Shown one piece after another: positions 16,314 to 25,421 of a DNA stretch of 64,000 bases. This DNA comes from Limnospira fusiformis SAG 85.79. GTDB taxonomy: Bacteria > Cyanobacteriota > Cyanobacteriia > Cyanobacteriales > Microcoleaceae. The translations under genes and the position numbers were made by a program. The DNA is taken from the NCBI RefSeq assembly GCF_012516315.1, contig NZ_CP051185.1:3027403-3091402 (forward strand), read 5' to 3'. The notes under the pieces are model-generated. The model saw only the letters and a list, made by a program, of their open reading frames with translations. It ran no database searches and was not told where the DNA came from. Numbering within the stretch: the stretch's first letter is position 1; the number at the start of each line of letters is the position of its first letter.

Positions 16314-16517
16314 ATGCTGGCGCAATTCTCACCCTCATCTAACAATCTCGATGCTCTAATTGATCGCATTTTTGTTTCTCGCAAGATCACCCGCGAGGAC
16401 CAAAAGCAACTTATGTACTTGCTTCTATCCAAGGAATGTCTGAGTGATGAAGAACACGACTGCATTAACGAAGTATTCGATCGCCTACGTCGGGGATTAC
16501 TCCACGTTGTTGAGTAA
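16314..16517 (+). CDS. Small conserved cyanobacterial protein (67 aa)
   Basis: A helical 67-residue protein with ALIDRIFVSRKITREDQKQL and a second half containing LSDEEHDCINEVFDRL. From memory, similar short proteins (LIDRIF.SR.I.R.DQ..LM...LS...LS.EE...I..V) are widespread in cyanobacteria and have no known function. It reads from an ATG and stops shortly before the IS200/IS605 element, which starts about 28 bases downstream. Its identity as a gene rests on this remembered family and on its low-gap composition. Confidence 0.65.
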   Translation: MLAQFSPSSNNLDALIDRIFVSRKITREDQKQLMYLLLSKECLSDEEHDCINEVFDRLRRGLLHVVE

Positions 16518-16544
16518 ATTATCGAAAATTTTTGGTTGAAAACC

Positions 16545-16561
16545 CCGTCGTTCTACGACGG
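16545..16561. repeat. Left-end hairpin of the IS200/IS605 element
   Basis: CCGTCGT-TCT-ACGACGG forms a perfect 7-bp stem with a 3-base loop. It contains the tnpA stop codon (16553-16555 on the minus strand) and is followed by a T-rich stretch on the plus strand (GCTTTTCTTGGTTTTT), so it may also end the transcript of the 67-aa gene. Confidence 0.7.
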
Positions 16562-16990
16562 CTTTTCTTGGTTTTTAATGTAAGACTTCAGAACCTCTAA
16601 TGGTGCGCCACCGCTTGAAGATACAAAATAACTAGGCGACCATAAAGATTCTTTTCCGTAGAGTTTAGGGAATCTGGCTTGCCCATATCTACGACTGGCA
16701 AATCCTTTTAAAGCATTTACTATGACAGAAATAGAGAGTTGAGGAGGGTATTCAACTAAGGTATGAATATGGTCTGACTCCCCATTAAATTCCAGCACTT
16801 GAAAATTCATTTTTTCAGCCACTTCTCGAAAATACTTCAGGATTAACATCAGGCTCTCCACTGTCAAGATTTGGCGACGATACTTAGTCACACAGACCAA
16901 ATGAATCTTTAAATCCGAAACAGACGCTCTTTTCGTCAAAGGGTTGACATCTACCAGACTCCTAGCTATAATTAATGCAGACTCATACAT
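16553..16990 (-). CDS. tnpA: IS200/IS605 Y1 (HUH) transposase TnpA
   Basis: TnpA is a single-strand transposase that cuts and joins transposon hairpin ends through a tyrosine-DNA link. Seen: LKIHLVCVTKYRRQIL at the start of the domain, the HUH motif in SDHIHTLVEYPP, and the catalytic Tyr in LEVLKSYIKNQ. The ATG at 16990 gives 145 residues, but the first 17 are atypical and overlap a consensus promoter for tnpB; family members usually start close to SVSDLKIHLV, so a TTG at 16939 (MTKRASV...) may be the true start. It is divergent from tnpB. No frame damage is seen. Confidence 0.85.
   Translation of the reverse strand: MYESALIIARSLVDVNPLTKRASVSDLKIHLVCVTKYRRQILTVESLMLILKYFREVAEKMNFQVLEFNGESDHIHTLVEYPPQLSISVIVNALKGFASRRYGQARFPKLYGKESLWSPSYFVSSSGGAPLEVLKSYIKNQEKPS
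16944..16972 (+). promoter_or_regulatory. Consensus promoter reading into tnpB
   Basis: TTGACA (16944-16949) and TATAAT (16967-16972) are both perfect, with a 17-base spacer, 28 bases before the tnpB ATG at 17000. It lies inside the 5' extension of the minus-strand tnpA frame, which argues for a shorter tnpA. Confidence 0.65.
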
Positions 16991-16999
16991 TTTTACAGT

Positions 17000-18223
17000 A
17001 TGAAGCTAAGATATCGATATCGAATTTACCCAACAGACCAACAATAGAGATTGATGTCTCAATTGTTCGGATGCTGTCGGGTAATATTTAACGATGCCTT
17101 AGCATATTGTCAAGAACAATACCGTGCGGGTAACAAAAAGCCTAATATCAACGAACTTTCTCAAAGACTTACAGAACTCAAAAAAACCGAGGAAAAAATC
17201 TGGTTGGGAGAAGTTTCTTCTATTCCCTTACAACAGTCTTTAAGAGATTTAGAGCAGGCTTACTCTAACTTTTTCAAATCCTGTAAAGGACAAAGAAAAG
17301 GTAAGAAAGTTAAACCTCCCAAGTTTAAAAAGCGTAAATCTAAGCAATCCGCTAGATTTATGGATAATGGTTTTAAACACCTTAATTCCGATTACATTTA
17401 CATCGCTAAAATTGGTGATATTAAAGTAGTATGGAGTAGAGAGTTACCCACAAAACCTTCTAGTGCCACCTTAATCAAAGACAGTGCTGATAGGTATTTT
17501 GTCAGTTTTGTTGTTGAGTTTAATCCTCAACCCTTACCGGAAAACCAAAATTCTGTAGGAATTGATTTAGGAATCACTGATTTTGCCACATTAAGCAATG
17601 GTGAGAAAGTTAAATCTCCTAAGCCTTTAAAGAAACAACTAAAGCGTTTAAGAAGATGACAACGTAATTTGTCGAGGAAACAGAAAGGCAGTCAAAGAAG
17701 GGAAGTTGCTAGAAAGAAATTAGCTAAACTTTACGCCAAGATTTCTGATACCAGAAACGATTTTCTTCAGAAATTGTCAACTCGGATTATTCGTGAAAAC
17801 CAAACGATAGTCTTGGAAGATTTAAAGGTTTCAGGGATGATGAAAAACCGAAAACTATCCCGTGCTATTTCAGATTTGGGTTGGCGCAGTTTGAGAACAA
17901 TGCTAGAAGTTAAATCTGTTATGTACGGGCGTGATTTTCGTGTCATTGATAGATGGATTCCCACTTCTCAAACCGGTTCTGGCTGCGGTTTTCGCGGTGG
18001 CAAAAAAGAATTAAATATGAGAGAGTGGACTTGTTTAAATTGTGGCACATCTCATGATAGAGATGTTAACGCTGCGATTAATATTAAGGTCGCCGGAGGG
18101 CATTTGGAGACTTTAAACGGATGTGGAGAGAGGGTCAGACTTTCTGTAAAGAAAGCACATCTCAATGAAGCGTCAACCCGTCCAGCATTTCAACAATTGT
18201 CAATCTTTGATTTGTTGAAATAG
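17000..18223 (+). pseudogene. tnpB: TnpB (RNA-guided nuclease family) with two in-frame stops
   Basis: One frame from the ATG at 17000 to 18223 encodes a TnpB of about 405 residues. It begins MKLRYRYRIYPTDQQ, hits TAG at 17045-17047 (codon 16), continues, hits TGA at 17657-17659, and runs on to the end with no frame shift. The three RuvC-like acidic sites are present: Asp in IDLGITDF, Glu in VLEDLKVSG and Asp in HDRDVNAAI. The zinc ribbon is damaged: the usual T-C-x-x-C-G reads TGSGCG, losing the first Cys, while CLNCG is kept. The protein should not be made full length without readthrough. The 3' region could still specify a guide-type RNA, which is inference from known TnpB elements. Confidence 0.85.
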
Positions 18224-18372
18224 ATGGAAAGCCCCGTTAGCGCACGCCGGGACGGATAGGCGGATGTCAAAACTCATGCAGGCAGAATATACGATTAATT
18301 TCGCCTCCCCAAAACACGAGAAACCCCCTCCAGATTTCCCGGTTTGTTGATCGGCATATTCTCGGTCAATAC

Positions 18373-19221
18373 TTATTCAAATTTACGATAAGGGAACCTA
18401 CCTTGGTTGGTATCAAACCATTGATTCCAAAGGGTAGTGTTTTCTGGGCTGGCAATAGTTGAATTAACTACTCGGCTCCACTCCCGGCTGTTCATGGGTA
18501 GGATACATCCGTAATTCTCGAAGGTCAGGGGTTGGCTGGGAACCAGTTGAAAGTTCTGGCGATCGCTCCCATCTTTCCACAACTGTCCAAGCAACAGAAT
18601 ACCATCACTAACAATGCCTTGTAATTCCCCTGCCTGTAAGCGGCGGATACCTTCAGCGCGGCTAGGGACGGCTTCCCATTGGGCTTCTGGGTAAACTGGG
18701 CGCAACTCGCTATCAGCGGTGGTAGATTCTAAAAATCCAATGGTAACCCGTTCCAAGCTAACGGTTGAAATGTCTGTTTCGGATAGTTGGGTGGGGTCAA
18801 GGCGATCGCGATTTTCAGTTTTGACTAACATCTGAATCCCCGTTACAAAAAAGGGAGTAGAAAAATCCACCCCATTTTCCCGTTCAGCGGTGATGCTAGT
18901 AGCCTCGCACACCAGGTCTAGGTTTCCCTTTTGGACTTGTTCAAAGCGATCGAGTAGGGTAACAGTAGTCATCTCCAACCGGATCGGCTGGTTTAGCTTC
19001 TCTTCAAGGCGACCATGAATCAACCTAATCAAATCGACAGAATATCCCTCGATCTCGCCATTATCGTTTAAATAGCTAAAGGGAACCGCATCAGTCCGTA
19101 CACCCGCCCGCAGGACTCCAGTTCGTTCAATTTGTTCTAAAACAGTTTCCGCCGCTGCATATCCAGTAAAGCCCACACTCAGGATTAAGCTAAGTAGGGG
19201 AATTGCCAATTTTTGATTCAT
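18373..19221 (-). CDS. Periplasmic amino-acid-type solute-binding protein (family 3)
   Basis: The 282-residue protein has a signal peptide (LLSLILSVGFTGYAAA, cleavage before ETV). The mature start TVLEQIERTGVLRAGVRTDA and the PFSYLNDNGEIEGYSVDL stretch are typical of extracellular solute-binding family 3, which bind polar amino acids for ABC importers. DFSTPFFVTGIQMLVK is the usual hinge-region signature. No permease or ATPase gene lies next to it, so it is an orphan binding protein or acts with a transporter elsewhere. The ligand cannot be predicted from what I see. Confidence 0.8.
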   Translation of the reverse strand: MNQKLAIPLLSLILSVGFTGYAAAETVLEQIERTGVLRAGVRTDAVPFSYLNDNGEIEGYSVDLIRLIHGRLEEKLNQPIRLEMTTVTLLDRFEQVQKGNLDLVCEATSITAERENGVDFSTPFFVTGIQMLVKTENRDRLDPTQLSETDISTVSLERVTIGFLESTTADSELRPVYPEAQWEAVPSRAEGIRRLQAGELQGIVSDGILLLGQLWKDGSDRQNFQLVPSQPLTFENYGCILPMNSREWSRVVNSTIASPENTTLWNQWFDTNQGRFPYRKFE

Positions 19222-19335
19222 AGATCTAATTTAAATGGTGGGCGATTATCAAAAAAACCGAGTTAAAAACTTGGCCCAATTGGGGAAAGGAAATTGATGG
19301 TATCATAGCACTGTTGGCAAGGACAATCAAGCCAG

Positions 19336-20901
19336 TTAAATATTTAACCAGGTGGTGTCGAGATAATCGATTTGAACGTGGGGACTCAGGGCTGTTAGTA
19401 CCTGTTTTCCATAGGTGCGACGAGTTACCCGACTATCTAATAGGGCTACGATACCTTGTTTGTGGCGAACGGGAGCGACAGCACCCTGTAACTCTCTTAA
19501 GGCGGCGGGGAGTAAATATAGCCGAAACCAGTCCTGGCGCTGCTGTTTGTAGTAGGCGACCGTCCCGGCTACTAGGGGATTTTCTAGGGAGGGTAAGGGT
19601 AAAGTGGCGATCGCTAACAAATGGGGAGAAACTAACTGATGCTGATGGTTTCGCCAAAATTGCCAACCCGTAACTAAAACCCCTGTTTCGCTGATAGCCG
19701 TGGTTTCCACCTGTACTAGGGAACCAAACTCAGAAGCTAACACCGCCGCCACTCTTCCTTTGAGGGGAATATCCTCAACCAATATAACTTTCAAACCACT
19801 AATATTGATACTCATACATAGTAAGGTCCGCAATTGCTCAATTAATGCCTTCTCAAACTGGGGTGTATTTGGCATGGGTATCCCAGAAGGTAGATAAAGT
19901 TGAATTAATTGGCTTTGGCGATCGGGTGTAAATTTCACACAGGTTAAATCCCCTAATCCCATGCTCTGACGATAAATGGGAGCGTTTTTATCCAAGTCTA
20001 AAGCGCCGCCAATCAAGACTACGGGTTGTTTTTCCCAAATGGGACTCAAGGCTGAAGCTACTTCTAGGGGACTGCAATATAATTTGAATGAACCCTGCGC
20101 GCGGTCAACTTCTACCCACTTTAGTTGATTTTCAGATAACCATTGATGGTAAAACTCGTGCCACCGAGAGTCTAAGCCTTGACTAGAGGTTTCGGCTGAG
20201 GTAGTAGTTGATTCTGTGGGTTGTGTAAGAGCCACAAACAGATTTTGGAGAATATCCTGTTCTTCGGAGTCGAGGAGATGACAACCATAAAGATTAGCTG
20301 GGTGCGCGAAAATTGAGCGAATTAGACGCACTTGGGTTAACTGGAGGGTGTCTCGCCATTCTGGTCGATTCTGGGTTAATAGGGTCCAGTCTGACCATTC
20401 TAAGGCGACGGTGAGGCGATCGCGACTCCACTGTTCTAAATCATCGGCACCATCAATAATGGTGGGAATATGTGGGGGAAAGTGCTGGTTTTCGCCTAGT
20501 CTATCTGCTAACCATATTTGAGGGGTGGTTAGTAGCAAACCCTGAAAATCTTGACTTGGCCAGCGATCGCCTTTTTGAATCGCCATCAGGGGTAATTTCT
20601 GATCATCTGCATCTGTAATACCCTGAATTTTGGGAACTTCTACGGTCAAGAGTTGCTCAATTACCGATTCGGAGGCGACGATGACAGTGGCTTTTTTCCC
20701 AACTAAAACCGGAATTAGATAACTAAACCGATAGGGATGATCGAGGACTTTTGGCATCACCCCGGTTTGAATTAATGCACTACGTCCCAAACGCAAGGCG
20801 CGCGCCACTAATCTTGTCATTGTCAAATAGTGTGGCCAGTCCATGTCACCAACGGACTGCACCAAACGACGAACCAGATTATGTGCTTCTACTTCAATCA
20901 C
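19336..20901 (-). CDS. DinG/Rad3-like helicase homologue with eroded ATPase motifs
   Basis: The order of segments follows DinG-type helicases. Residues 40-80 correspond to motif I and the strand after it (SALIQTGVMP...YLIPVLVGKKATVIVAS), residues 146-155 to the DEAH box (PTIIDGADDL), and the end to the last motif (ALLDSRVTRRTYGKQVL, about 495-511). However, the Walker A GxxGxGK(S/T) is absent at its place, and the DEAH box reads DGAD. No iron-sulfur cysteine cluster is seen. At 521 residues it is shorter than DinG. It probably binds nucleic acid or protein without helicase activity. It is alone, with about 110 bases between it and the binding-protein gene downstream. Confidence 0.6.
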   Translation of the reverse strand: MIEVEAHNLVRRLVQSVGDMDWPHYLTMTRLVARALRLGRSALIQTGVMPKVLDHPYRFSYLIPVLVGKKATVIVASESVIEQLLTVEVPKIQGITDADDQKLPLMAIQKGDRWPSQDFQGLLLTTPQIWLADRLGENQHFPPHIPTIIDGADDLEQWSRDRLTVALEWSDWTLLTQNRPEWRDTLQLTQVRLIRSIFAHPANLYGCHLLDSEEQDILQNLFVALTQPTESTTTSAETSSQGLDSRWHEFYHQWLSENQLKWVEVDRAQGSFKLYCSPLEVASALSPIWEKQPVVLIGGALDLDKNAPIYRQSMGLGDLTCVKFTPDRQSQLIQLYLPSGIPMPNTPQFEKALIEQLRTLLCMSINISGLKVILVEDIPLKGRVAAVLASEFGSLVQVETTAISETGVLVTGWQFWRNHQHQLVSPHLLAIATLPLPSLENPLVAGTVAYYKQQRQDWFRLYLLPAALRELQGAVAPVRHKQGIVALLDSRVTRRTYGKQVLTALSPHVQIDYLDTTWLNI

Positions 20902-21062
20902 AGGGTTATCAAGCCAAATATTTAGTAATGGTGCCAGAGGTTCTCAACTTCAGCCCATCGACTTCTAGTTTAGCTTGTAGTGAGCAGAACACCGACCAAC
21001 CCACAGCATCGAACCCGGACCCATGAATGATTAATGGTTAACCTGGAGATTTGATGCTACTG

Positions 21063-22616
21063 TTAGGGCATATCATTGAAACTGTTAATAAAAGCCATTA
21101 CTTGGTCAAAATTAGGGGTGGAATTGGCATCGGAACCACTATTAGGAGAGGGATTGAGTTTGCTGATTTGCGAGTTTTCATGAACCATAATCATTTTCTG
21201 GCCGCCATTGGTTAATTGCGTGCGGGTCGGTTTACTAAAAAATGGCGGATTGAATTCTGAGCGAATGGTGCGGGCTATTTTTTTCATCTCATTAACTTTG
21301 GCAATGACTTTACTCATAGCGCTTAACAATTGCGATCGCCGTTCTTTGGTCAGCCCGGAATCTTGAATCTGACGCAGTAAATTCACGATATTTTTCTGGG
21401 TTTGGGGAGCATCATCAAAGGGTAAAATAGCCAGACAGCCAATAGCAAATAGTTCTTGTTCTTGGTTAGCAATAAATGTGATTTTGGTAGTGCGATCGCC
21501 TACTTCTAGGCTGGGGGGACGTTCCATGACGGGAAACTCTTGAGCAATTTTGTGGTAAATGTTGGCTAAAGCCATATTCGCATCTTGATCTAAGGAGGAA
21601 TTAACCAGAATCTCAACTATAGGTCGAGTTTGATTAAAAAACTTTCGGAGACTTTCCCGATCAAAATGATAAACCTGACTATGATCACCATTAGCACTCA
21701 AATCCACCCATTCACAGGTAATCTCATCAGCTTTTAGATTAAACCTAGAAACTTGATAAAGTTTAGCGCCAGTTAATGTGGCTCCCGACAAGTCTGCGCC
21801 ACTCCAATTGGCTCGAATTAAGTTAGCTTGGCTCAAGTCAGCGTGAACTAAACTAGCCTTTACTAACACCGCGCTGCTTAAATTAGCACCGGATAAATTA
21901 GCGCCACTGAGGTTAGCCTCTGTCAAATTAGCACCACTGAGGTCAGCGCCTTGTAGGTCAATCCAGCGCATATTTGCACCACTAAAATCAGCATTACTCA
22001 AGTTAGCATAGGTCAGATTTGCTTGTCTTAATTCCGCATTACTAAAATCAGCTTTAGGTAAATTAACTTTAACTAAATCCGCTCCTCGTAGGTCGGTTTT
22101 GGTAAATTTAGTCAAAGCTCCAGAAGCGCCTCGCAGGTTCGCACCACTTAAATTAGCACCATTAAAGTTAGTCTGCTGAAGTTTGGTTTCACGCAGATCC
22201 GCCCCATTTAAGTTGGCTTGGGTGAAGTTAGCTTTAGTGAGTTTCGCTCTAATTAATTCAGCTCGAATTAATAGGGAGTTAATTAACTGTGCTTCCGTCA
22301 AATCTACTCTTGCTAAATTAGCTACATTAATGGTGGCTTGATTTAAAATAGCTTTGGTGAGATTAGCATTACTTAATCGAGCTACATTCAGATTAGCACG
22401 ACTCAAATTCACTTCCCTTAAATCCGAGGCGCTTAAATTAGCTACACTCAAGGATGCACCACTTAAATTAGCTCCGGCTAGGTTAATTCGACTCAAATTG
22501 ATTTCGTTTAAATTGATGTCCTCAAAATCTCGTTCTCCATCTCGATATTTTTTGACAATTTCATAAACTTTAAGAACGTCACTCTCAGAATTTTGATGGT
22601 TGTTAGTATCTGTCAT
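21063..22616 (-). CDS. Pentapeptide-repeat protein with conserved C-terminal domain (paralogue A)
   Basis: Residues 25-290 hold about 50 A(D/N)LXX pentapeptides. The region from about 300 to 430 is a unique domain (ADEITCEWVDLSANGDHSQV, later LAILPFDDAPQTQ) that is clearly homologous to the same part of the gene at 22697-24256. The last 80 residues are polar and contain a QTRAQL-like helix and low-complexity Asn/Ser. The N-terminus DVLKVYEIVKKYRDGERDF is a typical cap. No signal peptide or membrane segment. Function unknown; the shared C-terminal domain suggests that both paralogues bind the same kind of partner. It lies 80 bases downstream of its paralogue on the same strand, likely one transcript. 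Confidence 0.8.
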   Translation of the reverse strand: MTDTNNHQNSESDVLKVYEIVKKYRDGERDFEDINLNEINLSRINLAGANLSGASLSVANLSASDLREVNLSRANLNVARLSNANLTKAILNQATINVANLARVDLTEAQLINSLLIRAELIRAKLTKANFTQANLNGADLRETKLQQTNFNGANLSGANLRGASGALTKFTKTDLRGADLVKVNLPKADFSNAELRQANLTYANLSNADFSGANMRWIDLQGADLSGANLTEANLSGANLSGANLSSAVLVKASLVHADLSQANLIRANWSGADLSGATLTGAKLYQVSRFNLKADEITCEWVDLSANGDHSQVYHFDRESLRKFFNQTRPIVEILVNSSLDQDANMALANIYHKIAQEFPVMERPPSLEVGDRTTKITFIANQEQELFAIGCLAILPFDDAPQTQKNIVNLLRQIQDSGLTKERRSQLLSAMSKVIAKVNEMKKIARTIRSEFNPPFFSKPTRTQLTNGGQKMIMVHENSQISKLNPSPNSGSDANSTPNFDQVMAFINSFNDMP

Positions 22617-22696
22617 TCTGTGGAAAATTCACTGTTGATGTTAAAATGATTAAGAGAGCAATTAACGAGGGAGCTAGAGGATTTTTGATGACATAA

Positions 22697-24256
22697 TTAT
22701 GGGGAATCAAAACTGGCTACAAAACTGGTGAAAATATCTGGTGTTGCCATTGCCATTTGCCGATATTTTTCGGGTGTGATTTTGGATAAATCCATCAACC
22801 CAGGAATATGACTAAACTTCCTCCCAAATTCGGGATGGCTATGAATAGCTAAATATTCCCCGACTAAGTTACTTAAAATGGTTTGAGTAGGATGGTGAAA
22901 AAATGGATGATTGCCGTCAATTTCTTCCTGTAACTTTTCGGATAACAAATGGTCTTCTAAACGGCTGATTTTTTTAATTATATCGATGCCAAACTGAATC
23001 ACTTGGTTAGATAATCTGACTCCCATTTGAGAACTATTTTCCAAGGTGAGCATCCGCAATGATTCCAGAATACACTCTCTGGTTTTGGCGACATCTGCAA
23101 AGGGTAGAATCACTACATAAGCTGTCAGAAATAGCTGTTCCTCATCATCTATTCTAAACGATAAGAGGGTTCGGCGCGAACCTATATCAATGCTAGGGGG
23201 AGATTTGATAAAGGGATAGTGTTGGATAATTTGCCGATATATGGAAGCTAAAATGCAGTGGGTATCTGGGTCTAGGGGGGCATTAATACGGATTTGAACG
23301 GTGGGAGATTCAACGTTAAAAAATTGATGAGCTTGTTGGGAACTAAAACGCTGTATTTTGCTACCATCACCGTTAGGACTCAGATCAATCCAATCGCAGG
23401 TGATCTCATCTGCAATTAAACTAAATCTGGACAATCCATAAAGTTTAGTTCCTGTCAATGCGGAACCTCGCAGGTTAGCATCTGTCCAGTCACAGTCTAT
23501 CAAATTAGCTTGGGTTAAATCAGCATGAATGGCGCTACAATTGAGTAAACTTGCGCCACTAAGATTAGCACCGCGTAAACTTGCGCCACTTAATTGGGTG
23601 GCTTCTAAGTTGGCGCCACTCAGGTTAGCACCACTTAAATTCGCCCAGCGGAGATTTGCGCCACTCAGGTTAGCACCACGAAGATCTGCGCCATTTAGTT
23701 CAGCTTGTCGCAGTTCAGCGTTACGGAGATTAACCCCCCTGAGATCGGCTCGTGTAAGATCAGCACGGGTTAGGTTGGATCTTTCTAGGTTACTGAGAAT
23801 TAAACAGGCTTCTGATAGGTTAGCGCCGGATAAATTGGTTTGTTGGAGGTCGGCGTGTCTGAGGGTGGCTTCTCTTAAATCTGCTTCGGTTAAATTCGCC
23901 CCATTGACTATGGCTTCGCTGAGTTCGGCTCGCATTAGTTCGGCGCGAATTAAGGACGCATCGACGAGGTTGGCTTGACTGAGATCGGCTCTGATCAGGT
24001 TGGCGACGTTGAGAACTGCTTCATTGAGGTTGGCTCCCTGGAGAATAGCGCCGCTAAGTTTGGAAACGTTCAGTTTGGCTCGAGTTAGGTTAACGCCTGT
24101 TAGGTTGGCTCCGCTAAAGTTGGTAACGCTCAAAACGGCTTCGGTAAAATTAGCCTGACTAAGATTGACCCGGCTCAGATTGGCTTCACATAGCAGAATG
24201 GCACTAAAATCACGGTTCCCGGATTGGTATTCTAGCAGCAGTTCTTCGGCATCCAT
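22697..24256 (-). CDS. Pentapeptide-repeat protein with conserved C-terminal domain (paralogue B)
   Basis: This 519-residue protein has the same layout as paralogue A: N-terminal cap (AEELLLEYQSGNRDF), pentapeptides to about residue 280, then a domain with ADEITCDWIDLSPNGDGSK and VVILPFADVAKTRE. I chose the ATG at 24256; the frame extends to a TTG at 24286, but the stretch before the ATG contains GGAGCGAAAAAGGC, a plausible ribosome binding site. The two paralogues differ in roughly half of residues in the C-terminal domain, so the duplication is old, unlike the Uma2 and caspase-STAND duplications elsewhere in the window. Confidence 0.8.
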   Translation of the reverse strand: MDAEELLLEYQSGNRDFSAILLCEANLSRVNLSQANFTEAVLSVTNFSGANLTGVNLTRAKLNVSKLSGAILQGANLNEAVLNVANLIRADLSQANLVDASLIRAELMRAELSEAIVNGANLTEADLREATLRHADLQQTNLSGANLSEACLILSNLERSNLTRADLTRADLRGVNLRNAELRQAELNGADLRGANLSGANLRWANLSGANLSGANLEATQLSGASLRGANLSGASLLNCSAIHADLTQANLIDCDWTDANLRGSALTGTKLYGLSRFSLIADEITCDWIDLSPNGDGSKIQRFSSQQAHQFFNVESPTVQIRINAPLDPDTHCILASIYRQIIQHYPFIKSPPSIDIGSRRTLLSFRIDDEEQLFLTAYVVILPFADVAKTRECILESLRMLTLENSSQMGVRLSNQVIQFGIDIIKKISRLEDHLLSEKLQEEIDGNHPFFHHPTQTILSNLVGEYLAIHSHPEFGRKFSHIPGLMDLSKITPEKYRQMAMATPDIFTSFVASFDSP

Positions 24257-24433
24257 GCCTTTTTCGCTCCAGTTTAATGTCGGCAAATTAAACTGTTATT
24301 CTATCAAAATTTGGGGGGGATATGTCAATTCGTTGAGCTGGTGTCATAAATCTCTATGGGGTTTTGGGTTGACAATTTGCCAAAAGTTTGCTTGATTGGG
24401 AATTAATTTAAAGTTATTTGGTTGTGCATTGGG

Positions 24434-24469
24434 GCTGCCAGTTTTTCTCACTGGTAAACTCAGGGCAGC
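24434..24469 (+). promoter_or_regulatory. Inverted repeat upstream of tyrA
   Basis: GCTGCC (24434-24439) and GGCAGC (24464-24469) can pair, enclosing a second possible stem CCAGT...ACTGG. The two stems compete. It lies about 20 bases before the tyrA start, so it could affect transcription or translation of tyrA, or be the terminator of nothing at all; no T-run follows. Confidence 0.25.
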
Positions 24470-24490
24470 GATCGCACTTAATAATATTTA

Positions 24491-25378
24491 ATGAACATTG
24501 GTATTGTCGGATTGGGTTTGATTGGCGGTTCCCTAGGCTTGGATTTGCGTTCTTTGTTGGAGAGGGAGGGATTAACTGAACCTCTGGGAGAATCAGTGCT
24601 ACAGGGGGGGCGGGTGTTGGGGGTTTCTCGCCGCCAGTCTACCTGTGAAAGGGCGATCGCTATGGGGGCGGTTGATGAAGCCTCTTGTAGTTTGTCCTTA
24701 ATGGCTAGGGCGGATATTGTGTTTATTTGTACCCCAATAGGGGCGATCGCTTCTACGGTTGAACAACTATTGGAACACCTGAATCCTCACGCCATTTTAA
24801 CAGATGTAGGTTCGGTAAAAACTCCTATTGTTGATATTATATCTCCTATAAGGCGGAACTTTGTGGGAGGACATCCCATGGCGGGAACAGCTTATAGTGG
24901 TATTGATGCGGCACAGTTAAAGTTATTTGTAGGGCGACCCTATGTAATTACTCCCACGGAAACCACCCCCCCAGAAGCGACGGAGGTAGTGGTGGCGATC
25001 GCTAATTTACTAGGCGCGAGGGTTTATCAATGTTCCCCCATGGACCATGATCGGGCGGTAGCTTGGATCTCTCATCTCCCGGTCATGGTTAGCGCTAGTC
25101 TCATTGCTGCGACGGCTACTGAGGAAAATCAGGATATCCTGGATCTGGCTTATCAACTAGCAAGTTCTGGGTTTCGAGACACCAGCCGGGTGGGTGGTGG
25201 GAACCCAGAGTTAGGGGTGATGATGGCTAAGTATAATCGGGAAGCTGTGTTAAAGTCTTTGTCTAATTATCGCGAAAGTTTAGATAAAATTACACTCGCC
25301 ATTCAACAGGAAGACTGGGAGACTTTAGAACAGTATTTAACGGCAACTCAACAAGGGCGATCGCGGTTTAATTGTTAA
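24491..25378 (+). CDS. tyrA: Prephenate/arogenate dehydrogenase
   Basis: TyrA oxidatively decarboxylates arogenate or prephenate in tyrosine synthesis; cyanobacterial enzymes usually prefer arogenate and NADP. The N-terminus IGIVGLGLIGGSLGLDL is a Rossmann dinucleotide site, DVGSVKTPIV and GGHPMAGT are the conserved catalytic-domain motifs, and the His of WISHLPVMVS is the substrate-binding histidine. The protein has 295 residues with no chorismate mutase or ACT domain. A HIP1 octamer lies just upstream (24469-24476). The next gene converges and ends 43 bases away. Confidence 0.9.
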   Translation: MNIGIVGLGLIGGSLGLDLRSLLEREGLTEPLGESVLQGGRVLGVSRRQSTCERAIAMGAVDEASCSLSLMARADIVFICTPIGAIASTVEQLLEHLNPHAILTDVGSVKTPIVDIISPIRRNFVGGHPMAGTAYSGIDAAQLKLFVGRPYVITPTETTPPEATEVVVAIANLLGARVYQCSPMDHDRAVAWISHLPVMVSASLIAATATEENQDILDLAYQLASSGFRDTSRVGGGNPELGVMMAKYNREAVLKSLSNYRESLDKITLAIQQEDWETLEQYLTATQQGRSRFNC

Positions 25379-25421
25379 GATTCGGGATAATGCCCTAGTT
25401 TGATGTGGGGTAGCAAAACGA

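Larger units (their letters stand above)
16545..18255. mobile_element. Decayed IS200/IS605-family element
   Basis: A Y1 transposase gene (minus) and a tnpB gene (plus) diverge, flanked by a perfect hairpin on the left (16545-16561) and a weaker CCGT...ACGG stem-loop on the right (about 18234-18255). These subterminal hairpins are what the Y1 transposase recognises. IS200/IS605 elements make no target-site duplication, so the exact ends cannot be read from flanks. tnpB carries two stop codons and one zinc-ligand change, so it is at least partly dead. tnpA looks intact. Confidence 0.75.

Noticed and set aside
19314..19673. Plus-strand frame of 119 codons beside the DinG-like gene
   Set aside because: It lies on the opposite strand of the DinG-like coding region and has Arg-rich composition typical of antisense frames.
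23529..23978. Plus-strand open frame of 149 codons, Leu/Ala/Arg/Ser-rich, opposite the pentapeptide gene
   Set aside because: It is the complement of A(D/N)LXX codons, which rarely give stops on the other strand. The same artefact occurs at 1583-1879 and 22354-22566.
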